Assembly (NCBI RefSeq): GCF_001905825.1
Contig: NZ_LIVV01000009.1
Coordinates: forward strand, 124,001-188,000
Origin: Streptomyces sp. CB02009
Lineage (GTDB): Bacteria; Actinomycetota; Actinomycetes; Streptomycetales; Streptomycetaceae
Length of the DNA: 64,000 nt
Direction: 5' to 3'
Part shown: one piece after another, positions 7,636 to 18,316 of the stretch
Numbering within the stretch: position 1 is the stretch's first letter
Layout: each line of letters starts with the position of its first letter
Notes under the pieces: model-generated
What the model saw: the letters and a program-made list of their open reading frames with translations, nothing else
What the model was told of the DNA's origin: nothing
The model's database searches: none
Program-made: the position numbers and the translations under genes

Positions 7636-8550
7636 CTATGCGACGGATAGGGCGATCCCATCGAGGATGTCGTGCTCGCTGACGACGACCTCGTGCGCTC
7701 CGACCCGCTCGACGATCTCCCTCAGGACGATCGCGCCGGCGATGATCACGTCCACCCGGCCGGGGTGGATGACGGGGATCGCGGCCCGCTCGGCGTGCGT
7801 GGAGGCGAGCAGCCGGTCGGTGACCTCGGCGACCTGGGCGGCGGAGATCCGCGCGTGGTGGATCTTCTCGGAGTCGTACTCCGGGAGCCCGAGGGCGATG
7901 GCGGCGACCGTGGTGACCGATCCGGCGAGGCCGACGAGGGTCTCGGCGGTGTCGATCGGGACGGTCCCGGCGGCCAGGTCGAGCGCGGCCCGGACGTCGG
8001 CGCGGATCGCGTCGGCCTCCTCCGCGGTCGGCGGGTCGTGCCGGACGTGCCGCTCGGTGAGCCGGACGCAGCCGATGTCGACGGAGCGGGCCGCCTCGAC
8101 GTGCCGGTTGCCGACGACGAACTCGGTCGAGCCGCCGCCGATGTCCACGACCAGCCGGCGGTCGTCGCCGTGCAGCTCGCCGGTGGCGCCGGTGAAGGAG
8201 AACGCGGCCTCCTGGTCGCCGGTGATCACCTCGGGTTCGACACCGAGGATCTCCACGACCCCGTTCACGAAGTCGGCGCGGTTCTCGGCGTCGCGGGAGG
8301 CGGAGGTGGCGACGAAGCGCAGCTTCTCGGCGCCGAGGTCCTTGATGACCTCGGCGTACGCGCGGCAGGCGGCGAAGGTCCGCTCCAGGGCCTCGGGGGC
8401 GAGCCGGCCGGTCTTGTCGACGCCCTGCCCGAGCCGGACGATCGTCATCCGGCGGTCCAGCTCGATCAGGTCGCCCGTCTCGGGGTGGACGTCGGCGACG
8501 AGCAGGCGGATGGAGTTCGTACCGCAGTCGATTCCGGCGACCCGGGTCAC
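7636..8550 (-). CDS. Ppx/GppA family exopolyphosphatase
   Basis: The product belongs to the ASKHA-fold phosphatases that hydrolyse polyphosphate or pppGpp. The first nucleotide-binding loop is GIDCGTNSIRLLVADV at the N-terminus, the second phosphate loop is VVDIGGGSTEFV near residue 133, and GLAGSVTTVAA follows near 220. At 304 residues it is a short form without the C-terminal HD-like domains of E. coli Ppx, like mycobacterial Ppx1. The GTG start at 8550 overlaps the stop of the DUF501 gene by 4 bp, which fixes the start and implies translational coupling. Whether polyphosphate or pppGpp is preferred cannot be read from sequence. Confidence 0.9.
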   Translation of the reverse strand: MTRVAGIDCGTNSIRLLVADVHPETGDLIELDRRMTIVRLGQGVDKTGRLAPEALERTFAACRAYAEVIKDLGAEKLRFVATSASRDAENRADFVNGVVEILGVEPEVITGDQEAAFSFTGATGELHGDDRRLVVDIGGGSTEFVVGNRHVEAARSVDIGCVRLTERHVRHDPPTAEEADAIRADVRAALDLAAGTVPIDTAETLVGLAGSVTTVAAIALGLPEYDSEKIHHARISAAQVAEVTDRLLASTHAERAAIPVIHPGRVDVIIAGAIVLREIVERVGAHEVVVSEHDILDGIALSVA

Positions 8551-9098
8551 CGCGCCTCCTCCTTCTTCTCCTCGTCCTGGTCCGCGCACGGCGTGACGCA
8601 GGCGCCCTTCGCCCACCACTCCGGCAGCATCGCGAGCGCCTCGTCGCCGAACGGGTTCACGCCCGGTCCCGCGGCCAGCGAGTGGCCGACGAGGACGTGC
8701 AGGCACTTCACGCGGTCCGGCATGCCGCCGGCGCTCGGGAAGCCCTCCAGGACCTCGATGGCGTCACGGCGCGCGATGTAGTCCTCGTGGGCGGCCCGGT
8801 AGGCGGCGGCGAGCTCCGGGTCGGTGGCGAGCCGGGCCTGCATCTCCTTCATGACCCCGTTGGCCTCCAGGGTCCCGATGGCCGAGGCCGCCCGGGGGCA
8901 GGTCAGGTAGTACGTGGTCGGGAACGGCGTGCCGTCGGGGAGCCGGGGCGCGGTCTCGACGACGTCCGGGTTGCCGCACGGGCAGCGGTGCGCGATGGCG
9001 CGCAGGCCGCGGGGCGGCCGGCCGAGCTGGAGCTCGAAGGCGGCGATGTCCCGCTCGGTGGGCTCGGTGCGTTCGGTCTGCGGAGGGGGCGTGTCCAT
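8547..9098 (-). CDS. DUF501 domain protein
   Basis: This 183-residue soluble protein belongs to DUF501, a family of unknown function found in Actinobacteria between the septum formation gene and ppx. The domain starts at RDIAAFELQLGRPPRGLRAIAHRCPCGNPDVV and ends near GVNPFGDEALAMLPEWW. Conserved cysteines in HRCPCG and YLTCPRA, and a later CLH, could bind a metal; this is inference. An acidic/lysine tail (DQDEEKKEEAR) ends the protein. It overlaps ppx by 4 bp and is 41 bp downstream of the divIC-like gene, so the three are probably one operon. Confidence 0.88.
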   Translation of the reverse strand: MDTPPPQTERTEPTERDIAAFELQLGRPPRGLRAIAHRCPCGNPDVVETAPRLPDGTPFPTTYYLTCPRAASAIGTLEANGVMKEMQARLATDPELAAAYRAAHEDYIARRDAIEVLEGFPSAGGMPDRVKCLHVLVGHSLAAGPGVNPFGDEALAMLPEWWAKGACVTPCADQDEEKKEEAR

Positions 9099-9139
9099 GT
9101 GTGTCTCGGTTGCCTTGCTCGTCTGGTGCGGAGGAGGGG

Positions 9140-9610
9140 TCAGGGACGGTCGGCGCGGTCGACGCCGTCCCAGAGGTTGTCGTACCAGGGGCGGTCCGCC
9201 GCGCCCTGGTCGCCGCGGGGCCGTTGCTCCGCGTCGGGGTCGTTCACGGTGAAGCCGGTCTCGCCGGGCAGCACGTAGTGGAGGTGCTCGCGGGCGAGGC
9301 GGCGGACGTACGCCGGGTCCTGGAGCCGGGCCTTCTCGTCCCTGAGCTCCTCGACGCGGCGGGCGGCCTCGGCGGCTCTGCGCTCCTGCTCGGCAATCTC
9401 GCCCTGCTGGGAGACGTAGCTCCGCATCGGGTAGGCGAGCGCCACGACGAGGGAGCAGACGACCAGGGCGAGGAAGGCCGCGCGGCCGGTGAGCCGGGAG
9501 CGGCGGGCCTGGCGGCGGGTCTGGGAGCGGTAGACACGGGCGGCGGTCTGCTCGCCGAGCAGTCTGATCCGGGTCGCGGTGGAGAACCGGTCCCGGTCCT
9601 TCGCGGCCAT
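9140..9610 (-). CDS. divIC: Septum formation initiator, FtsB/DivIC family
   Basis: This 156-residue bitopic membrane protein acts at the division septum with FtsL and FtsQ, linking the FtsZ ring to septal wall synthesis. The cytoplasmic N-terminus is rich in arginine (about residues 1-45), a single membrane helix follows (about 47-66, FLALVVCSLVVALAYPM), and then an extracellular coiled coil (about 70-105) with the end motif DPAYVRRLAREHLHYVLPGETGF that defines the family. The ATG at 9610 has GGGGAGG about 8 nt upstream. It lies between eno and DUF501 as in other Streptomyces, where divIC is needed for efficient sporulation septation but not for viability. Confidence 0.9.
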   Translation of the reverse strand: MAAKDRDRFSTATRIRLLGEQTAARVYRSQTRRQARRSRLTGRAAFLALVVCSLVVALAYPMRSYVSQQGEIAEQERRAAEAARRVEELRDEKARLQDPAYVRRLAREHLHYVLPGETGFTVNDPDAEQRPRGDQGAADRPWYDNLWDGVDRADRP

Positions 9611-9728
9611 GTCGTGTCGCCTCCCCTGTTCACGCGGACGTCCCCGCACACGGTACGGGACCGAGTACGGGGACGTACGGAAGCTGCCCTGCGGAGAGGT
9701 TCAGCCGTCGATCAGCCTTGCGGGGTGA

Positions 9729-12331
<2,603 letters not shown>

Positions 12332-12367
12332 TTCGGTCGACGGGGCCCGCGGTGGCGAGCGGTGACG

Positions 12368-12397
12368 ACCGTAGACACAGACCCACCGGAAGTTCAA
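12368..12397 (-). promoter_or_regulatory. rpfA: Candidate rpfA promoter
   Basis: On the minus strand TTGAAC (12392-12397) and TACGGT (12368-12373) are separated by 18 bp and would start RNA near 12361, just ahead of the riboswitch. I saw no Crp box matching GTG-N6-GNCAC in the upstream 160 bases. Confidence 0.4.
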
Positions 12398-12554
12398 AGA
12401 GGCGTATTGCGGAAATAACGCCCCTGCTTGCCTTCCGGTGGGGGGTGTTTGTGCAGGTGGGAGGTGACGGGAGCAAAGTTTGCGGGCGGGACACGCCAGT
12501 TGGGGTGAAGAGACCCATGTCTCACTTGCCCAGAACAGGACATACGCCCCCGAA

Positions 12555-13670
12555 TCACTCTGCCGACACGGTCGAACCGTTCGTCAGGTCGAGGGCCTGA
12601 CCAGGGAGGATGAGGTCCGGATCCTGGCCCACGGTCTGCCGGTTGGCGTCGTAGAGGGCGGTCCAGCCTCCGGGGAGTTCGTTCTCCTGTGCAATGTCGG
12701 ACAGATTGTCGCCCGGCTGCACGAGGTATGCGTCCGACTTGCCCTGACTGTCCGTTGCGTCCGATTCCTTCGACGCGTCAGCCGGGGACTTCTCCAGGGG
12801 CTTTTCAGTCAACTTGCTGTCGGATGAGGCATGTCTACCCGATTCGGTAGAACTGTCCGGGTTGCCGGTTTCCTCCGGAGCGGCGTCACCCCGGTGCTTG
12901 CCGGTTCCGGGCGTGGTCGACGACACGTCGTCCGTCGGCCCGCCGGGCGCGGTGGCCCCCGGCTCGCCGGACGTACCGGGCGTAACCGGCGTAACGGACT
13001 CATCGGGCGTGCCCGGAGTGGTGGGCACCGTCGGGTGGCTCGGGTCGGTCGACACGGAGGGGCTCGTCGGGGTCGTCGGCGTGACGGGAGCGGTCGGCGA
13101 GACGGGAGTGGCGGGCGCGGTCGGCGAAGCCGACTCAGTGGCCTTCTTCGCGCTCTCGGGCGCCTTGGACTCCTTCGCCTCCTCCGCGGACCCCTCGGAG
13201 GTCCCGGGAAGGCCCGTGGTCCAGTTCGACTCGGGAACCGGGCCCGTGGGGGCCTTGGGGACGCTCGCGGGGCCGGGGTCCACGCCGGGCGCGGTGCCGT
13301 CGTTCGTCAGGCCGGCGATCGGCGCGCAGGTGGCCCACTCGGTGGAGCCCTTCGCAAGGGCCTTCTCGGCCACCGCGATCTGCTGGGCGCGGCTGGCCAG
13401 GTCGGGGCTGGGCGCGTACGTCAGGCCGCCGTTCCGCTCCCAGCTGTCCTGGGTGAACTGGAGCCCGCCGTACATGCCGTTGCCGAAGTTGGCGCTCCAC
13501 TGGCCGCCGGACTCGCACTCGGCGACGCGGTCCCACGTGGCGGCGTCGGCCGCGGAGGCGGACCCGGTGGCGAGCAGCGGCAGCGCCATGGCGGAGCCGG
13601 TCACGCCCGCGGCGACGACGATTGCGGGGGCCTGACGGGGGCGACGGTGACGTCCGTTCCCGGAACGCAT
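12555..13670 (-). CDS. rpfC: Rpf-domain secreted muralytic protein with LysM (rpfC-like)
   Basis: A second resuscitation-promoting factor of 371 residues. The signal peptide ends near residue 40 (GSASA-ADA). The Rpf domain (about 42-115) has the catalytic glutamate E53 in AECESGGQW and the motif FGNGMYGGLQFTQDSW. A long Thr/Pro/Ser-rich linker (about 135-310) with TPTTP-like repeats reaches out to a C-terminal LysM domain (about 318-365, YLVQPGDNLSDIAQENELPGG). It is directly upstream of rpfA in the same orientation but, unlike rpfA, has no visible ydaO riboswitch. I assign rpfC from its place next to rpfA; the symbol is less certain than the family. The start has GGCG-rich sequence rather than a strong ribosome binding site. 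Confidence 0.85.
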   Translation of the reverse strand: MRSGNGRHRRPRQAPAIVVAAGVTGSAMALPLLATGSASAADAATWDRVAECESGGQWSANFGNGMYGGLQFTQDSWERNGGLTYAPSPDLASRAQQIAVAEKALAKGSTEWATCAPIAGLTNDGTAPGVDPGPASVPKAPTGPVPESNWTTGLPGTSEGSAEEAKESKAPESAKKATESASPTAPATPVSPTAPVTPTTPTSPSVSTDPSHPTVPTTPGTPDESVTPVTPGTSGEPGATAPGGPTDDVSSTTPGTGKHRGDAAPEETGNPDSSTESGRHASSDSKLTEKPLEKSPADASKESDATDSQGKSDAYLVQPGDNLSDIAQENELPGGWTALYDANRQTVGQDPDLILPGQALDLTNGSTVSAE

Positions 13671-13819
13671 AGGAGCGCCTTTCGCGTGACGACTGTGTGG
13701 ACGACCCGAGTTGCCGACGTGGCCGAATTACTCAACCACGTTGACGAACCGAGCTGACGGGGAAGGTAGCCGTATTCGAACGCTCATCACAAGTCGATGC
13801 ACCCGCGATCACGTGAAGA

Positions 13820-15127
13820 TCACATTTCTGAGGGGCCGTCACTTCGTGGAGGTCGTGCGGAAGGGGAGAACTCCACCGGAAGCGTGCGCAATCCCCGCAT
13901 GATGAGCCCTCCCCGCCAGCGCAGTTCCTCGGGATCGGCGGCAAGTCGCAGGTCCGGAAGCCGCGTCAGCAGGGTGGCGAGCGCGGTCTGTCCTTCGAGC
14001 CGCGCGAGCGGCGCGCCGAGGCAGTAGTGGATGCCGTGCCCGTACCCGAGGTGCTGGTTGTCGCGCCGGGCCAGGTCCAGGACGTCCGGCCCGTCGAACC
14101 GCTCCGGGTCCCGGTCCGCGGCGGCGAGCACCACGAGGACGGGGTCGCCCGCCGGGATGTCCTGCCCGCCGATGGTCAGCGGCTCGGTCGCGTACCGCCA
14201 GGTGGCCATCTCCACCGGCCCGTCGTACCGCAGCAGCTCCTCGATCCCGGTCTCCAGGAGACCGGTCTCCCCCGCCGCGACCGACGCCTGGAGCAGCTCG
14301 CGCTGCTCGGGGTGGCGCAGGAGCTGGTACATGCCGTTGCCGATGAGGTTGACGGTCGTCTCGAAGCCGGCGAAGAGAAGGATGAACGCCATGGCGGCGG
14401 CCTCGTTCTCGGTGAGGTGCTCGCCGTGGTCGGAGGCCTTGATGAGTCCCGAGATGAGGTCCTCGCCGGGCTCCTCGCGCTTGCGGTGGATCAGCTCGGC
14501 GAGGTAGCCGCGCATCTTCTTCACCGACCGCGCGACCCCGCCGCGCGGGCCGCCGCCGTGCCGGATCATCATCCCGGCCCAGTCGCGGAAGTCGTCCTGG
14601 TCCTCCTCGGGCACGCCGAGCAGGTCGCAGATCGCGTAGATGGGGAGCGGGAAGGCGAACTCGTGGATGAGGTCCGCGCTCCCCTTCTCCGCGAAGGCGT
14701 CGATGAGCCGGTCGGTCAGCTCCTGCACGCGCGGGGTGAACTCGGCGACCCGGCGCGGGGTGAAGGCCTTCGAGACGAGCCGCCGCAGCCGGGTGTGGTC
14801 CGGCGGGTCGATGTTGAGCAGATGCGTCATCAGCTCGGCCTTGCGCTCGCCCGGGATGCCCGTCTTGCCCTTGGCGTGCGGGGACTCGTCGTGGTGCGCG
14901 GGGTTCTTGGAGAGCCGCTGGTCGGCGAGCGCCTGCCGGGCGTCGCCGTACCGCGTCACCAGCCAGGCCTCGACCCCGCTGGGCAGCGTCGTCCGGTGCA
15001 CGGGCGCGTGCTCCCGGAGCCAGGCGTACGCGGGATACGGATCGCTCGCGAACTCCCAGGTGAAGAGCTCGGGAGCGGGCGACGACACGGGGCAGGAGGC
15101 GGGACCGGTTCCGGGGGTGGTGCTCAC
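13820..15127 (-). CDS. Cytochrome P450 (CYP107 family-like)
   Basis: This 435-residue soluble haem monooxygenase needs electrons from a ferredoxin and reductase. The I-helix is ILLFAGFETTVNLIGN, the K-helix ExxR is EELLRYDGPVE, and the haem-binding loop is LGYGHGIHYCLGAPLAR with the thiolate ligand at about C369; the first Phe of the usual FGxGxHxC is Tyr here. The position next to the rpf genes matches the S. coelicolor gene I recall as CYP107U1 (SCO3099), reported to be needed for sporulation and antibiotic production; that identity is recall plus synteny. No ferredoxin gene is adjacent. It is divergent from a flavohaemoglobin-like gene across an 84-bp gap. Substrate unknown. Confidence 0.92.
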   Translation of the reverse strand: MSTTPGTGPASCPVSSPAPELFTWEFASDPYPAYAWLREHAPVHRTTLPSGVEAWLVTRYGDARQALADQRLSKNPAHHDESPHAKGKTGIPGERKAELMTHLLNIDPPDHTRLRRLVSKAFTPRRVAEFTPRVQELTDRLIDAFAEKGSADLIHEFAFPLPIYAICDLLGVPEEDQDDFRDWAGMMIRHGGGPRGGVARSVKKMRGYLAELIHRKREEPGEDLISGLIKASDHGEHLTENEAAAMAFILLFAGFETTVNLIGNGMYQLLRHPEQRELLQASVAAGETGLLETGIEELLRYDGPVEMATWRYATEPLTIGGQDIPAGDPVLVVLAAADRDPERFDGPDVLDLARRDNQHLGYGHGIHYCLGAPLARLEGQTALATLLTRLPDLRLAADPEELRWRGGLIMRGLRTLPVEFSPSARPPRSDGPSEM

Positions 15128-15198
15128 TCCCCGACCGTACAGGGCGGTCCGGAAGGCGAGGTCTGCCGGATCCTGTGATCAAGAAGGGGGTGGTGCCC

Positions 15199-15214
15199 TA
15201 GATTCTTGTCGGTG
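15199..15214 (+). promoter_or_regulatory. -10 element and leaderless start of the globin gene
   Basis: TAGATT (15199-15204) fits a -10 box 7 nt before the GTG at 15212, so the message would begin at the start codon. No ribosome binding site is present for this GTG or for the nearby TTG at 15206. Confidence 0.45.
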
Positions 15215-16423
15215 GATCCTCAGATGCTCAGAAGCACGTTCGCTGTCGTCGAGAGACGGGCCGAACACGCCGTCACCTTCTTCTACTCGCATCTTTTCTG
15301 GAACAACCCCGCGCTGCGCGAGCTGTTCCCCGAGGACATGCAGCCCCAGCGGGACCGGCTCTTCGCCGCGCTCACCCATGTGGTGACCCATCTGGAGTCG
15401 CCGGGGCTCGCCGCGTACCTGGGGCAGCTGGGCCGCGACCACCGCAAGTTCCTCGCCTCCCCCGCGCTCTACGCCGCCGTCGGGACGAGCCTGCTCGCCG
15501 CGTTCGCGCACGCCGCCGGGGCCGCCTGGAGCCAGGACGCCGAGAAGGCCTGGACCGAGGCGTACGGGCATGTCGCCGACCTGATGCTGGCGGGCGCCGA
15601 GGAGGCGGCCGGGGCCGGGGAGCCGGCCTGGTGGGACGCGGACGTCCTCCGGCACGAGCGGTACGGCGAGGACCTGGCCGTCCTCACCCTGCGGCCCCGG
15701 CAGCCCTTCCCCTTCCTGCCCGGGCAGTACGTCAGCGTCAGCTCGCTGCGCGTGCCGCGCGTCTGGCGCACCTACTCCCTCGCGGACGCGCCCCGCCCCG
15801 ACGGCACGGTCGAACTCCATGTGAGCCGGATCCCGGGCGGCGCGATGAGCACGGCCCTCGTCGACGGGACCGGTCCGGGCGAGACGCTGCGGCTGAGCGC
15901 GCCCGGCGGCGGCCTCACCGCGTGCACGGAGCCGGGCGGACTCCGTACCTATATATGCGCGGGTACGGGCTGGGCGCCGGTGAAGGCGCTCCTCTCCGAG
16001 GCGGCGGAGGCCGAGCCGGAGCTGAAGGGGCGGCTGTTCGTGGTGGCCCGCGCGAAGGAGTACCTGTACGGCCGGCGGGACGCGGAGCGACTGCAGAAAC
16101 GTCTCAGCGGACTCAGCGTCACCTACATCACCTCGGCCCCCGGCCACCGCAAGGACCAGGCGACCGAACGGCTCCTCCAGGCGCTGCGGGCCTGCGTCCA
16201 CTGGCCCTCGCACGACGTCTACCTGGCCGGCCCGCCGGGCTTCCTGACCGAGGTCGCCGAGGTGCTGGTGGAACTGGGCACCGACCCGTACCGGATCCAC
16301 CACGACACCCTGCAGCCGGTGGGCCGCTTCACCTTCCGCCCGAACACCCCGGCGGAGCGGCTCCTGGGCCCGCCGCCCCCGCTCTGGCACAACCCGGGCG
16401 CCCGGGCACCCCGCGAGCCCTGA
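15212..16423 (+). CDS. Flavohaemoglobin-like protein (globin plus FAD/NAD reductase)
   Basis: The product combines an N-terminal globin domain (about residues 1-135) with a ferredoxin-reductase-type module, as in Hmp proteins that turn nitric oxide into nitrate. In the globin part TFFYSHLFWNNP is the B/CD region, and the histidine in LGRDHRKFLAS aligns with the proximal haem ligand. The FAD-binding part has PFLPGQYVSV and RTYSLADAP, and the NAD-binding part has ICAGTGWAPVKALL, VVARAKEYLY and VYLAGPPGF. At about 403 residues it matches single-chain flavohaemoglobins. I chose the GTG at 15212 because a -10-like box lies 7 nt upstream; ATG at 15224 is an alternative. It faces the P450 gene divergently. 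Function in NO or redox chemistry is inferred from the family. Confidence 0.85.
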   Translation: MDPQMLRSTFAVVERRAEHAVTFFYSHLFWNNPALRELFPEDMQPQRDRLFAALTHVVTHLESPGLAAYLGQLGRDHRKFLASPALYAAVGTSLLAAFAHAAGAAWSQDAEKAWTEAYGHVADLMLAGAEEAAGAGEPAWWDADVLRHERYGEDLAVLTLRPRQPFPFLPGQYVSVSSLRVPRVWRTYSLADAPRPDGTVELHVSRIPGGAMSTALVDGTGPGETLRLSAPGGGLTACTEPGGLRTYICAGTGWAPVKALLSEAAEAEPELKGRLFVVARAKEYLYGRRDAERLQKRLSGLSVTYITSAPGHRKDQATERLLQALRACVHWPSHDVYLAGPPGFLTEVAEVLVELGTDPYRIHHDTLQPVGRFTFRPNTPAERLLGPPPPLWHNPGARAPREP

Positions 16424-16606
16424 GACCTGCCGCGGCCGAAGCGCTGTTCCGGTCCCGGTCGCCGGCTCTGGTCCCGATCCCGGTCCCGGTCCCGATCCCA
16501 GCTCTGAGCCTCAGCCCGGTCCTGGTCCCGATCCCGGTCCTGAGCCTCAGCCAGGTCCCGACCCCGGCCCTCGCCCCCCGGTCCGGTCCGGTCCGGCCGC
16601 GAACCG
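16424..16606. repeat. Degenerate GGTCCCGATCCC repeats between convergent genes
   Basis: This gap contains many variants of GGTCCCGATCCC and two copies of a longer unit built around CTGAGCCTCAGCC (near 16503 and 16541). It separates the convergent globin and mazG genes and may act as a structured terminator. Confidence 0.5.
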
Positions 16607-17572
16607 CTACGCCGTCACACCCTCCGCCGCGCGGATCGCGTCCCGGTACGTCCGGGCCGCCGCGCGCAGCGCCGCCTCCGGGTCCACCCCCTCCGCCTCC
16701 GCGCGGACCGCGAGGGCGAGCAGCTCGTACCCGATGCCCCGGTCCGCCGGGAGGGCCACGTCGAGACCCGCCACGCGCGCCCGGCCGCCGAGCTTCGCCG
16801 CGAGCGCGAGCCCCGGCTGCCCCAGCGGCACGCCGTCCGTCACGGACTCCCGCTGCTTCTCGATGGCCTTGGTGCGCAGCCAGTGGGCGCGTACGTCCTC
16901 CGGCGTCTCGGCCGTCGCGTCCCCGAAGACGTGCGGGTGCCGGTGGATCAGCTTCTCGGCGAGGTCGCCGGCGACGTCGTCCAGGGAGAAGGGGTCCTCC
17001 GGGTCCTCCTCGGCGATCCGGGCGTGGAAGACCACCTGCAGGAGGACGTCCCCGAGCTCCTCGCGCAGCGCGTCCCGGTCGTCGTCCTCGATCGCCTCGA
17101 CGAGCTCGTACGCCTCCTCGATGCCGTACTTGACGAGCTCCTTGTGCGTCTGGCGCGAGGACCACGGGCACTCGCGCCGGATGCGGTCCATGATCTGCAC
17201 GAGGTCGAGGAGCCGGGCGCCGGGCAGGTCGTACGAGCCGGGCAGCAGTTCCAGGTCGGGCATCGAGTAGCGGCCCGAGCCGGCGAGCCGGGCGAGCCCG
17301 TCGGTCAGCGCCCGGTCGCCCTCGCCGGAGGGCAGCAGCAGGACCGTACGGCCTCCGGCGCACGCCTCGACGAGCTGCTCGGCGGTGGGCCGGAGGTGCT
17401 CGACGGCGACCCCGGCCTCCCGCAGGTACGGCAGCTGGGGGTGGTGCTCGTCGGGGCAGAGCACCCGGTCCGCGGCGCGCAGCGCCTGCCAGGCGGGCCA
17501 GGACAGCAGTCCGGGTGCCACGCGGTGGCTGGCGGTGAGCAGAACGATGCGGCCGGGGCTCTCAGATGTCAC
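16607..17572 (-). CDS. mazG: MazG family nucleoside triphosphate pyrophosphohydrolase
   Basis: The product hydrolyses NTPs or dNTPs to monophosphates, a house-cleaning role. The MazG domain (about residues 125-235) has the metal-binding pattern KYGIEEAYELVEAI and REELGDVLLQVVFHARIAEE. It is followed by the HPHVFG motif typical of E. coli-type MazG and a second partial helical repeat. The N-terminal 110 residues resemble a degenerate tetrapyrrole-methylase-like domain (LLTASHRVAPGLLSWPAWQAL), as in YabN-like fusions; this part is less certain. The 321 residues fit the actinobacterial form. The GTG start has AAGGGG directly adjacent, so the true start may differ slightly. A SurA-N lipoprotein gene is 19 bp upstream in the same orientation. 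Confidence 0.88.
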   Translation of the reverse strand: MTSESPGRIVLLTASHRVAPGLLSWPAWQALRAADRVLCPDEHHPQLPYLREAGVAVEHLRPTAEQLVEACAGGRTVLLLPSGEGDRALTDGLARLAGSGRYSMPDLELLPGSYDLPGARLLDLVQIMDRIRRECPWSSRQTHKELVKYGIEEAYELVEAIEDDDRDALREELGDVLLQVVFHARIAEEDPEDPFSLDDVAGDLAEKLIHRHPHVFGDATAETPEDVRAHWLRTKAIEKQRESVTDGVPLGQPGLALAAKLGGRARVAGLDVALPADRGIGYELLALAVRAEAEGVDPEAALRAAARTYRDAIRAAEGVTA

Positions 17573-17591
17573 CCCTTGAACTTACTCCGCC

Positions 17592-18236
17592 TCACGCACC
17601 GGCCGGGACGGCGCCCGGGTCCTGGCTGATCTGCCGCAGCCAGGGCGCGGTGGTGCTGCCGAGCCGGACCTGGGCGTCGTCCCAGGCGCCGTACCGCGGG
17701 TTCACGTCGATGTCGAGGTCCTTGGAGGCGGCGGAGAAGACCTCCGTCAGCTTCCGCTGGCCCTCCGGGGTGTCCGTGACGCCCAGCTTGGCGGCGATCT
17801 TGTTCATGAGGACGTTGCGGCGGACGACGTCGTCGATCTCGCCGGGCGCCACGCCCTGCTCCTGGAGCAGGACGTCGGCGAGCCGGTCCTCGCCGCCGCT
17901 CTCGCGGACGAACGCGGTCCTGGTCTCCTGGAGCTCGGCGCGGCTGACGCCGACGCCGTTGTCCGCGGCGACCTTGTCGACGACCCGGTCGAAGATCATG
18001 ACGTTGAGCTTGCGGCGGGGCAGGTCACCGGTGGCCTGGACGAGCTGGGTGGCCTGCGGGGAGCGCTCCTGGGCGGCGCGCACGTCCTGCACCTGCGCCT
18101 GCAGGCTGGAGACGTCGATCCGCTCGCCGCCGACGACGGCCGCCGCTCCTGGGTGGGCGTCACTGCCGCAGGCGGTGAGCAGCGGGGCCGCGGCGAGCAG
18201 TGCGGCGGAGACGGTGAGCGCAGTGCGGCGGTGCAA
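17592..18236 (-). CDS. SurA N-terminal domain lipoprotein
   Basis: A 214-residue secreted lipoprotein. The N-terminal signal ends in the lipobox LTAC near residue 22, so the mature cysteine should carry lipid on the outer face of the membrane. The mature part matches the SurA_N chaperone domain: AAVVGGERIDVSSLQAQVQDVR, then RRKLNVMIFDRVVDKVAADNGVGVS and a helical region to about residue 165. No PPIase parvulin domain follows, so a chaperone-like rather than isomerase role is likely. It lies 19 bp upstream of mazG in the same direction, a pairing seen in other Streptomyces, but no functional link is obvious. Confidence 0.85.
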   Translation of the reverse strand: MHRRTALTVSAALLAAAPLLTACGSDAHPGAAAVVGGERIDVSSLQAQVQDVRAAQERSPQATQLVQATGDLPRRKLNVMIFDRVVDKVAADNGVGVSRAELQETRTAFVRESGGEDRLADVLLQEQGVAPGEIDDVVRRNVLMNKIAAKLGVTDTPEGQRKLTEVFSAASKDLDIDVNPRYGAWDDAQVRLGSTTAPWLRQISQDPGAVPAGA

Positions 18237-18316
18237 AGGAGCCTCCCGGGCTGGTCGTGCGTCAGTTGAACGACCTTGCGGTGATCGATGTTAGGGAGTC
18301 GCCCGGGCCGGAGCCA

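Noticed and set aside
12983-12994. TTA-like trinucleotides in the rpfC-like gene
   Set aside because: Both fall out of frame (they lie in GTT-ACG-type codon pairs), so they are not TTA codons.
15128-15211. NsrR box before the flavohaemoglobin-like gene
   Set aside because: NsrR boxes are AT-rich and dyad-like; nothing in this short GC-rich gap fits.
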